DNA from: JANNOG01 sp964516515
GTDB taxonomy: Bacteria > Actinomycetota > Actinomycetes > Actinomycetales > JBBAYJ01
Assembly (NCBI GenBank): GCA_964516515.1
Contig: CAZEYA010000010.1
Span: forward strand, 1 to 41,715
DNA: 41,715 nt
Reading direction: 5' to 3'
How positions within the stretch are numbered: the stretch's first letter is position 1; each line of letters starts with the position of its first letter. Below, piece by piece: positions 32,503 to 39,216 of this stretch. The notes below the pieces were generated by a model that saw nothing but the letters and a program-made list of their open reading frames with translations, made no database searches and had not been told where the DNA came from. The position numbers were made by a program, and so were the translations under genes.

Positions 32503-33228
32503 GTGACTGACCTGCCCCGCCCGATCATCGGCATCTCCGCGTACGCCTCGCGCGCGCAGTGGGGGATCTGGGACTCCGACGCCGTGCTCTTGCCTCGCGC
32601 GTACGTCTCGTCGGTCGTCGCTGCGGGTGGCATTCCGGTATTGCTGCCACCGGTCGCGGGGATGGTGTCGATGGTCGACCGGCTGGATGCCCTGGTGCTC
32701 TCCGGCGGCCCGGACGTCGACCCCCACCGCTACGGCGTCACGCCGGGCGACAACGCGCAGGTGCCGGCGCACGACCGCGACGAGAGCGAGACGGCGTTGC
32801 TGGCGGCGGCGCTCGCGGCGGGCCTGCCGGTGCTGGGCATCTGCCGCGGCATGCAGCTGATGAACGTGGCGCGCGGCGGCACCCTGGTGCAGCACCTGCC
32901 CGACGTGGTCGGCCACCAGGAGCATTCACCGACGCCGGGCGGCTTCGGTCGGCACGAGGTGAGCGTGGCCGCGTCCAGCAGGCTGGCGCAGGTGCTCGGC
33001 CGCACCGAATTCGCCGTGCCGACCAACCACCATCAGGCCATCGACCGGCTGGGCAGTGGCCTGGCCGTCACCGCCCGGGCCCGGGACGGCATCATCGAGG
33101 CGGTCGAGGACCCGAGCCTGCCCTTCTGCGTCGGCGTGCAGTGGCACCCAGAGGTCGCCGACGACACCGACCTGTTCGCGGCCCTCGTGGCGGCGACGGT
33201 CGAGGCTGCGAGCCTGGCCCGGATCTGA
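32503..33228 (+). CDS. Gamma-glutamyl-gamma-aminobutyrate hydrolase (PuuD-like class I amidotransferase)
   Basis: The 241-residue class I glutamine-amidotransferase-like hydrolase has the nucleophile Cys in VLGICRGMQLMNVARGG and the His-Glu pair in GVQWHPEV. RPIIGISAY at the N-terminus and the SGGPDVDPHRYG block are typical of PuuD/Rv2859c. It cleaves the gamma-glutamyl protecting group, releasing glutamate and the amino acid, which completes the pathway begun by the ligase. GTG start 12 bases after the SDR stop. Confidence 0.9.
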   Translation: MTDLPRPIIGISAYASRAQWGIWDSDAVLLPRAYVSSVVAAGGIPVLLPPVAGMVSMVDRLDALVLSGGPDVDPHRYGVTPGDNAQVPAHDRDESETALLAAALAAGLPVLGICRGMQLMNVARGGTLVQHLPDVVGHQEHSPTPGGFGRHEVSVAASSRLAQVLGRTEFAVPTNHHQAIDRLGSGLAVTARARDGIIEAVEDPSLPFCVGVQWHPEVADDTDLFAALVAATVEAASLARI

Positions 33229-33269
33229 TCGGGCCAGGTCGTGGTCGGGCCCCGTCCTGATCGTGCGGT

Positions 33270-33275
33270 TAACCT
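33270..33275 (+). promoter_or_regulatory. -10 box of leaderless YciO/Sua5 promoter
   Basis: TAACCT is followed by six bases and the ATG at 33282. It suggests that this gene is transcribed separately from the amine operon. Confidence 0.5.
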
Positions 33276-33281
33276 TCGGCA

Positions 33282-33914
33282 ATGGCGCGCTACGTCGAGG
33301 TCCACCCGGACAACCCGCAGGCTCGCTCGATCACCCAGGCGGTCGACCTGATCCGCAGCGGGGGCCTGGTCGTGTACCCCACCGACTCGTGTTTCGCCTT
33401 CGGCTGCCAGATCGGCAACCAGGCCGGGTTGCAGCGGATCCGTGCCATCCGGAGCCTGGACGATCGTCATCACTTCACGCTGGTCTGCCGGGACTTCGCC
33501 CAGGCCGGACAGTTCGTGAAGGTCAGCAACTCGGTGTTCCGGGCGGTGATGGCCTCGGTGCCGGGCCCGTTCACGTTCATCCTGCCCGCCACGGGGGAGG
33601 TGCCGAAGCGGCTCGTGCACCCGAAGAAGAAGACAGTCGGTGTCCGGATCCCCGACCACCCAGTGGTCCGCGCGCTACTGGCGGAACTAGGTGAGCCGAT
33701 CCTGTCGAGCACGCTGCTGCTGCCGGGCGATGACGAGGTGATGACCGACGGTTGGGAGATCAAGGAGCGGCTGGACAACCAGGTCGACATGGTCATCGAT
33801 TCCGGCGAGTGCGGCATCGACGTGACGACCGTCGTGGACCTGTCCCAGGACGAACCCGAGATCGTTCGGTTGGGTGCCGGCGATCCCGCCCGCTTCCAAC
33901 CCGCACCGAAGTGA
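33282..33914 (+). CDS. YciO/Sua5/YrdC family protein (L-threonylcarbamoyladenylate synthase-like)
   Basis: The 210-residue protein has the YrdC fold: AVDLIRSGGLVVYPTDSCFAFGC, IRSLDDRHHFTLVCRDF, PGPFTFILPATGEVPKR, KKKTVGVRIPDH and PILSSTLLLPG. These motifs are closest to the YciO branch, which is related to the tRNA t6A enzyme TsaC/Sua5 but may not be the main t6A synthase. The end of the gene lies in the first copy of an imperfect direct repeat. Confidence 0.86.
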   Translation: MARYVEVHPDNPQARSITQAVDLIRSGGLVVYPTDSCFAFGCQIGNQAGLQRIRAIRSLDDRHHFTLVCRDFAQAGQFVKVSNSVFRAVMASVPGPFTFILPATGEVPKRLVHPKKKTVGVRIPDHPVVRALLAELGEPILSSTLLLPGDDEVMTDGWEIKERLDNQVDMVIDSGECGIDVTTVVDLSQDEPEIVRLGAGDPARFQPAPK

Positions 33915-33966
33915 CCGATCGTGGGGTATCGAAGCCCCCGACCCGCACGGAAGTGACCGACGGTGG
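33901..33966 (+). repeat. Imperfect 24-bp direct repeat pair
   Basis: Copies at 33901-33924 and 33943-33966 share CCGCAC-GAAGTGACCGA-GTGG with three mismatches and are spaced 42 bp start to start. The first holds the YciO stop codon; both carry an in-frame GTG that could extend the CorA reading frame. Confidence 0.7.
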
Positions 33967-33985
33967 TTCGAGGAAGGGCTCGGGG

Positions 33986-34990
33986 GTGGGGGCGTGCTAC
34001 ATCGCCGGGTGCCGGGACGGCGTTGACGAGGCCGGTCACCCCGCGGCCGTCCGTGCGCTGTTACAGCGCCGTACCGAGGGCCTGGTGTGGGTCGACCTCG
34101 CCGGTGAGGACGCCAACTCCTTCGCCGTGGTCGCCGAGGAGTTGGCCATTCACCCGCTGGCCATCGAGGACGCCGCCCACGCCCACCAACGAGCCAAGAT
34201 CCAGCGGTTCGACGGCTCGACGTTCCTGGTGCTGCGGCCCGCCCGATGGCTGCCCGACAAGAACGAAGCCGAGATCGGTGAGCTGCATGTGTTCACCGCG
34301 TCCAACGTCGTGGTGACGTTGTCGCGCGGCGTCACCCCCGACCTGGCCGCGATCCGCGTCGACCTGGAGAGCGACCCGCATCGGCTCGCGCTGGGCCCGC
34401 TGGCCGTGCTGCACGGCATCCTGGACTGCGTCATCGACGACTACGCGCCGGTCGTGGCCGGTCTGGAGAACGCGGTTGACGACATCGAGAACGACGTGTT
34501 CGGGGGCACCGCAGGCGTGGCGCGACGGATCTACCTGCTGATGCGGCAGGTCATCGAGGTCGATCGGGCAACCGAGCCCTTGCCTGCGATGGTGGAGGAG
34601 GCCAGGGGACTCTTCCGCGACACGACGGAGATGCGTCACCACCTCGACGACATGAGTGAGCACACCGTCCGCATCGCCGAGCGGGTGGACGCCTTTCGGA
34701 CCCTGCTGCGGCACGCGCTGGAGGTCAACTCGATCCTGCTCACCGAGCAGAGCAATGATGCGATGCACCGCAGCACCGACGCTGCCCTCGCACAGGGCGA
34801 CCAGGTGAAGCGGATCTCGTCGTGGGCGGCCATCCTGTTCGCGCCCAGCATCGTCGCCGCCATCTACGGGATGAACTTCCGGCACATGCCCGAACTGCAG
34901 TGGGTGATCGGCTACCCGCTGGCCCTGCTGCTGATGCTGGGTGTCGGTGTGGGGCTCTACGTCGCCTTCAAGCGTCGGGGCTGGATCTGA
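33986..34990 (+). CDS. CorA family divalent metal transporter
   Basis: The 334-residue protein has a long cytoplasmic domain (VWVDLAGEDANSFAVVAEEL, VFTASNVVVTLSRG), an extended stalk helix (residues about 200-270) and two C-terminal membrane helices. The pore signature YGMN occurs between them in AAIYGMNFRHMP. Most relatives move Mg2+, and some move other divalent ions. I chose GTG 33986 because AGGAAGG lies 8 bases upstream and the family N-terminus fits. In-frame GTGs at 33911 (overlapping the YciO stop as GTGA) and 33953 are alternatives. Its 3' end overlaps the convergent metalloregulator gene by 23 bp. Confidence 0.86.
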   Translation: MGACYIAGCRDGVDEAGHPAAVRALLQRRTEGLVWVDLAGEDANSFAVVAEELAIHPLAIEDAAHAHQRAKIQRFDGSTFLVLRPARWLPDKNEAEIGELHVFTASNVVVTLSRGVTPDLAAIRVDLESDPHRLALGPLAVLHGILDCVIDDYAPVVAGLENAVDDIENDVFGGTAGVARRIYLLMRQVIEVDRATEPLPAMVEEARGLFRDTTEMRHHLDDMSEHTVRIAERVDAFRTLLRHALEVNSILLTEQSNDAMHRSTDAALAQGDQVKRISSWAAILFAPSIVAAIYGMNFRHMPELQWVIGYPLALLLMLGVGVGLYVAFKRRGWI

Positions 34991-35666
34991 CCATGAGGTG
35001 GCGGGTGTGGGGCTCGTGCAGCGTCACGGTCTCCCCGCCGTCGCCGGTCAACGTCCGGGCGTCACCTGGCCCGACGCGCATCCGGTAACGCCCACCCGGA
35101 GCGATGCCGGCAGCCAGCACCTCGGCGAGCAGCGGCTGCAGGCTCTGCAGCGGCTCACCGAAGCGGAGCACGACGACATCGGCGTCGGCCACGAGGTCGC
35201 GAACCGAGACGGCGGGCGGCGGGTCCGTACCGGCACCGTCGCGGGTGGATCCCAACGCCGCCAGCCCGGGCACCTGATTGCCGAACGGCGAGATCGTCGG
35301 GTCACTGACCAGCTCGACGAGGCGGCGCTCGACGTCGGAGCTGATGACGTGCTCCCACCGGCAGGCCTCCTCGTGCACCAGCGCCAGGTCGAGGCCGATG
35401 ACGTCGACCAGCAACCGCTCTGCCAGGCGGTGGCGGCGCAGCACCGCGACCGCCCGCGCCCGGCCCGCATCCGTCAGCCGAAGCGAGCGGTCGTCGGCGA
35501 GTTCGACCAGACCGTCTCGCTGCATCCGGGCGATGGTCTGCGACACCGTCGGGCCCGCCTGGCTCAGCAGCTCCACGATGCGGGCACGCATCGGGACCAC
35601 CCCGTCCTCCTCGAGTTCGAGGATGGTCCGCAGGTACATCTCCGTGGTGTCGATCAGGTCTGACAC
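34968..35666 (-). CDS. Iron-dependent repressor, DtxR/IdeR family
   Basis: The 232-residue protein aligns without gaps to DtxR/IdeR in the first 130 residues: LIDTTEMYLRTILELEEDG, GPTVSQTIARMQRDGLVEL (recognition helix) and HRLAERLLVDVIGL. Metal ligands fall at DtxR numbering: Met10, His79, Glu83, His98, Cys102, Glu105 and His106. The presence of Cys102 favours the Fe2+ type (DtxR/IdeR) over the MntR type. The C-terminal SH3-like domain is present; its Glu171 and Gln174 are one residue off the DtxR ligands. It is divergent from an ABC/VIT1 operon and probably controls it. No canonical TTAGGTTAG-type iron box is seen nearby. Confidence 0.92.
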   Translation of the reverse strand: MSDLIDTTEMYLRTILELEEDGVVPMRARIVELLSQAGPTVSQTIARMQRDGLVELADDRSLRLTDAGRARAVAVLRRHRLAERLLVDVIGLDLALVHEEACRWEHVISSDVERRLVELVSDPTISPFGNQVPGLAALGSTRDGAGTDPPPAVSVRDLVADADVVVLRFGEPLQSLQPLLAEVLAAGIAPGGRYRMRVGPGDARTLTGDGGETVTLHEPHTRHLMVRSSPDA

Positions 35667-35688
35667 AAGGCCATCATGCCGCGTCCAC

Positions 35689-35705
35689 CCTGCCGCCGCG
35701 GCAGG
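35689..35705. promoter_or_regulatory. 17-bp inverted repeat between regulator and ABC/VIT1 operon
   Basis: CCTGCCGC-C-GCGGCAGG has perfect 8-bp arms in the 95-bp divergent region, 23-39 bp before the regulator's GTG, where a repressor would block its promoter. It does not match the known DtxR/IdeR box. Confidence 0.4.
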
Positions 35706-35761
35706 CGCCGCGACCCATGGCCTGTGTTGACGCACGGATATCGCAGGAGGAGATTCGCCGC

Positions 35762-36514
35762 GTGACCATTGCCGCGGCTCCCGAAGCCGTGGTGCTGGAG
35801 GACGTGAGCGTGACGCGAGGGCATCGGCTGGCCCTCGACCGGGTCAGTGTCGCCATCCCATCGGGCGCCGTGGTCGGGTTGCTCGGCCCGAGCGGTTCGG
35901 GGAAGACCACGATGATGCGGGCGATCGTCGGGGTGCAGGCGCACGTCAGCGGCACGATCCGGGTGCTCGGCCGACCGGCCGGCACGCCTGCGCTGCGGCA
36001 CGAGGTCGCGTACCTGACGCAGGCCACCAGCGTGTACCGGGACCTCAGCGTCGAGGAGAACCTGCGGTACTTCGCCGGCCTGCTGGGCCTGGACCGCCGG
36101 GCGGTCTCGGTCGCCATCGAGGGGGTGCTGCACACCGTCGGGCTGGCCGACCGGGGCGCGGACCTGACCGGTCGGCTCTCCGGCGGCCAGCTCAGCAGGG
36201 TCTCACTCGCCGCGGCCCTGCTGGGCGATCCCCGACTGATCATTCTCGACGAGCCGACGGTCGGCCTCGACCCGGTGCTGCGGGAGGACCTGTGGCAGAC
36301 ATTCGCCGATCTGGCCCGCTCCGGCGTCAGTCTCCTGGTGTCCAGCCACGTCATGAACGAGGCGGCCCGGTGCCGGCAGCTGCTGCTGCTGCGCGACGGC
36401 CGCATCCTGGCCACGGGCTCGCCGGGTGAACTGCTGGAACGGACCGGTGCACCGGACCTCGACGCCGCCTTCCTCGCAATGATCGGCGAGGCCGAGGCCG
36501 CAGTGGCGGCGTGA
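35762..36514 (+). CDS. ABC transporter ATPase subunit (ABC-2 type)
   Basis: The 250-residue ATPase has Walker A GPSGSGKTT, the Q-loop YLTQATSVYRDLS, signature LSGGQLSRVSLAAAL, Walker B LIILDEPTVGLDP and the switch His in SSHVMNEA. It is of the DrrA/CcmA-like type that drives ABC-2 permeases. I chose GTG 35762 behind AGGAGG; an ATG at 35717 in the same frame is possible. Its stop overlaps the permease GTG (GTGA). Confidence 0.88.
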   Translation: MTIAAAPEAVVLEDVSVTRGHRLALDRVSVAIPSGAVVGLLGPSGSGKTTMMRAIVGVQAHVSGTIRVLGRPAGTPALRHEVAYLTQATSVYRDLSVEENLRYFAGLLGLDRRAVSVAIEGVLHTVGLADRGADLTGRLSGGQLSRVSLAAALLGDPRLIILDEPTVGLDPVLREDLWQTFADLARSGVSLLVSSHVMNEAARCRQLLLLRDGRILATGSPGELLERTGAPDLDAAFLAMIGEAEAAVAA

Positions 36515-37245
36515 GCGCGCGCCGCACCCTGGCCACCGCCGGGCGGGTGCTGGCCCAGGTCCGGCATGACCCACGCACCATCGGGCTGCTGATCGTCGTG
36601 CCCTGTGTCCTGATCGGCCTGATGGCCTGGGTGTTCTCAGGGACGCCCACCTTCGACCGGTACGGCGCACTCATTCTGGCGCTGTTCCCGTTCATCATCA
36701 TGTTCATCGTCACGAGCGTGGTCATGCTGCGTGAACGACAGGGCGGCACCTTGGAGCGGCTGATGACGACGCCGCTCGGCAGGGGTGACCTGCTGGCCGG
36801 ATACGCACTGGCCTTCGGGGCGCTGGCGATCGTGCAGGCCGTGATCGCGACCGCCTTCGCAGTGTGGGTGTGCGGACTGGACGTCGCCGGTGACGTCTGG
36901 CTGCTGGTGGTCATCGCGGTGCTGGACGCCTTGCTCGGGGTGACGCTTGGGCTGCTGGGCAGCGCGTTCGCCTCGACCGAGCTACAGGCGGTGCAGTTCA
37001 TGCCGGCCTTCGTGCTGCCGCAGCTGTTCCTGTGCGGCCTCTTCGTCGAGCGTGACCAGCTGCCGCGTGGGCTGAAGCAGCTCTCGGACGTGCTCCCGCT
37101 GTCGTACGCCATTGATGCGATGCGCACGGTGTCGACGCAGGCGGACGCGGCTTCGGAGGTATGGGGCAGTCTCGGTGTCGTGACCGGCTTCGTCATCGGC
37201 GCCGTGCTGCTCGCTGCGCTGACCTTGCGGCGCCGAACGACGTGA
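36511..37245 (+). CDS. ABC-2 type permease
   Basis: The 244-residue membrane protein has six hydrophobic segments and the ABC-2 pattern: a first helix after RHDPRTIGLLIVVPCVL, the cytoplasmic RERQGGTLERLMTTPLGRGDLL loop, and the LPLSYAIDAMR block before the last helix. Together with the preceding ATPase it makes an exporter of drug, lipid or metal-chelate type; the substrate is unknown. GTG start coupled to the ATPase stop, and its own stop coupled to the VIT1 gene. Confidence 0.88.
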   Translation: MSARRTLATAGRVLAQVRHDPRTIGLLIVVPCVLIGLMAWVFSGTPTFDRYGALILALFPFIIMFIVTSVVMLRERQGGTLERLMTTPLGRGDLLAGYALAFGALAIVQAVIATAFAVWVCGLDVAGDVWLLVVIAVLDALLGVTLGLLGSAFASTELQAVQFMPAFVLPQLFLCGLFVERDQLPRGLKQLSDVLPLSYAIDAMRTVSTQADAASEVWGSLGVVTGFVIGAVLLAALTLRRRTT

Positions 37246-38345
37246 CGGGGGGTGCGACACCCGGCTCCGACCCTCAGGCCACTCGATCCACCCGAGAACT
37301 GCGTCGATGGCGGCGGCGGCTTGCCGACGAGCGCGAGGAGGCGAAGGTCTACCGCGACCTGGCGACTCGCAGCTCCGACGAGGAGCGCGAGATCCTGCTG
37401 GGCCTGGCCGACGCCGAGGAACGCCACGCGGCCCACTGGGAGCAGCTGCTGGGCGACGCAACCGGGCCGACCCGGCGGGGCTCGCGATGGCTGCGGGTGC
37501 TGGCCTTCCTGGCCCGCCGGTTCGGGTCGGTGTTCGTGCTGGCCCTGGTGCAGCGCGCGGAGATGCACTCGCCGTACCGGGCAGACTCCGACGCCACCCG
37601 CGCGATGGCCGCCGACGAGCGGATCCACGAGGAGGTCGTCCGGGGACTGGCGGTGCGTGGCCGGGCGCGGGTCTCGGGCACGTTCCGGGCGGCGGTGTTC
37701 GGCGCCAACGACGGGCTGGTCAGCAACCTGGCCCTGGTGCTCGGCGTGTACGGCGGCGGCGCGTCCGGTGCCACGGTGCTGCTGACCGGCCTCGCCGGGT
37801 TGCTGTCCGGAGCGCTGTCGATGGGTGCCGGCGAGTACGTGTCGGTGCGCTCGCAGCGCGAGCTGCTGGCGGCCTCGGCACCCGATCTGCGTGACGCCGA
37901 GACGGTGCTCGGCCACCTCGACCTCGACGCCAACGAGCTGGCGCTGGTCTACCGGGCGCGTGGGGTGCCGGCAGCCGAGGCCGACGCGCGGGCCGCCGAA
38001 GTGCTGCGCAGCGACGACCCGGCCGGTTCGGTGGTCGCGGCGGCGATGGATGACGACCACGAGATCGTCGGCACCGGGCTGGCCGCGGCGGTGTCCAGTT
38101 TCGCGTTCTTCGCCTGCGGCGCCGCCGTCCCGGTGCTGCCCTTCGTGCTGGGGTTGGCCGGGCCCGTCGCCGTCGCGGTCGCGGGCGTGCTGGTGGGGCT
38201 GGCACTGCTGCTGACCGGCGCCACCGTCGGCGTGCTGTCCGGCGGCCCACCGCTGCGCCGGGCGCTGCGCCAGCTCGCCATCGGCGCGGCTGCCGCCTGC
38301 GTCACCTACGGTCTGGGGCTGCTGGTCGGCGCGGCCTTGGGCTGA
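37242..38345 (+). CDS. VIT1/CCC1 family Fe2+/Mn2+ transporter with N-terminal ferritin-like domain
   Basis: The 367-residue fusion starts with a ferritin/rubrerythrin-like helical domain (EREEAKVYRDLATRSSDEER, DAEERHAAHWEQLLG; Glu and His suitable as di-iron ligands, about residues 28-70). The VIT1 membrane domain begins near residue 145 with FRAAVFGANDGLVSNLALVLG, MGAGEYVSVRSQREL and a metal-binding cytoplasmic helix region rich in Asp/Glu. Such fusions move Fe2+ or Mn2+ out of the cytoplasm. Position downstream of a DtxR-type regulator supports iron detoxification. GTG start at 37242 overlaps the permease stop. Confidence 0.9.
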   Translation: MTGGATPGSDPQATRSTRELRRWRRRLADEREEAKVYRDLATRSSDEEREILLGLADAEERHAAHWEQLLGDATGPTRRGSRWLRVLAFLARRFGSVFVLALVQRAEMHSPYRADSDATRAMAADERIHEEVVRGLAVRGRARVSGTFRAAVFGANDGLVSNLALVLGVYGGGASGATVLLTGLAGLLSGALSMGAGEYVSVRSQRELLAASAPDLRDAETVLGHLDLDANELALVYRARGVPAAEADARAAEVLRSDDPAGSVVAAAMDDDHEIVGTGLAAAVSSFAFFACGAAVPVLPFVLGLAGPVAVAVAGVLVGLALLLTGATVGVLSGGPPLRRALRQLAIGAAAACVTYGLGLLVGAALG

Positions 38346-38357
38346 GGCGCCCGCAGC

Positions 38358-38377
38358 ATCCGGGCCCTGGTCCGGAT
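38358..38377. terminator. Weak hairpin between VIT1 and xdhC genes
   Basis: ATCCGG and CCGGAT pair across 8 bases in the 57-bp convergent gap. The stem is short and has no U-tract. Confidence 0.3.
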
Positions 38378-38402
38378 CCACTGCGCCGGGGTCGCGTCCG
38401 GG

Positions 38403-39206
38403 TCAGTGAGCCGCCTCGGGCAGGTCGAGGTGGGCCAGCAGCTGGGCGGCGGTGGCGATGGCGACCGCGCCGGGGCTCTTGCCCGGGACTGCTGGTAGCC
38501 CGATCGGAGAGGTGACAGTGGCGATGACGGCCTCGTCGTGACCGAGGTCGGCCAGTTGGCGGCGAAACCGCGACCACTTGGTGCTACTGCCGATGAGGCC
38601 GACGAAGCCGAGGTCGCCGCGGCGCAGCACGGTGTCGAGGATGGCCAGGTCCTCGGCGTGGTCGTGTGTCATGACCAAGACGGCGGCGCCCGACGGCAGG
38701 TCGGCGACGGCGGACTCCGGAACCGGGGCGTGTCGTGTCGACAGGTCGGGCGGCGCCACGCCGCGAGTCGCCGGCACCGCCAGCCGGTCAGGGCGGGAGT
38801 CGATCAGCGTCACCGCCACCGGCAGCACCCGCAGCACCTCGGCCAGCGCCAGCCCGACGTGCCCGGCACCGAAGATGGCCACCACCGGCCGAGAGGGGTG
38901 CACCGGTTCCAGCAACACGCTCACCTCTCCGCCGCAGCACTGCACGCCGTGCTCGCCCTCGTGCGGGTTGAGCAGGAACCGGCGCAGTTCCGGCGCGCGC
39001 GCCCCCTGCGAAAGCATGGCGCGCGCGGCCAGCAGCGCCGACTGTTCCAGGTTGCCGCCGCCGATGCTGCCGGTGACGTCGTCCGGCGTCACCACCATCT
39101 TGGCGCCCGCGCCACGTGGCGCGTGGCCGCGCACGACGGCCACGGTGACCAGGACGAACGGCTCGCCGGCGGCGCCCAGTTCGGCCACGCGGGCCAGCCA
39201 GGTCAC
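38403..39206 (-). CDS. xdhC: Xanthine dehydrogenase accessory protein XdhC
   Basis: The 267-residue protein has the XdhC/CoxI N-terminal domain: LVTVAVVRGHAPRGAGAKMVV, GSIGGGNLEQSAL, and the Cys pair in QCCGGEVSVLLEP that can bind molybdopterin. A C-terminal Rossmann domain follows (VAIFGAGHVGLALAEVL, MTHDHAEDLAIL, LIGSSTKWSRFR). XdhC inserts the sulfurated molybdenum cofactor into XdhB. It starts at a GTG 10 bases after the xdhB stop, as the third gene of xdhABC. Confidence 0.9.
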   Translation of the reverse strand: MTWLARVAELGAAGEPFVLVTVAVVRGHAPRGAGAKMVVTPDDVTGSIGGGNLEQSALLAARAMLSQGARAPELRRFLLNPHEGEHGVQCCGGEVSVLLEPVHPSRPVVAIFGAGHVGLALAEVLRVLPVAVTLIDSRPDRLAVPATRGVAPPDLSTRHAPVPESAVADLPSGAAVLVMTHDHAEDLAILDTVLRRGDLGFVGLIGSSTKWSRFRRQLADLGHDEAVIATVTSPIGLPAVPGKSPGAVAIATAAQLLAHLDLPEAAH

Positions 39207-39216
39207 GCTGGCCTGA

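Noticed and set aside
35667..35761. Canonical IdeR/DtxR iron box in the divergent region
   Set aside because: No sequence resembling TTAGGTTAGSCTAACCTAA was found there, only the GC-rich inverted repeat.
36351..38381. Long minus-strand open frame over the ABC permease and VIT1 genes
   Set aside because: A shadow of high-GC coding sequence; the plus-strand genes have motifs and coupled starts.
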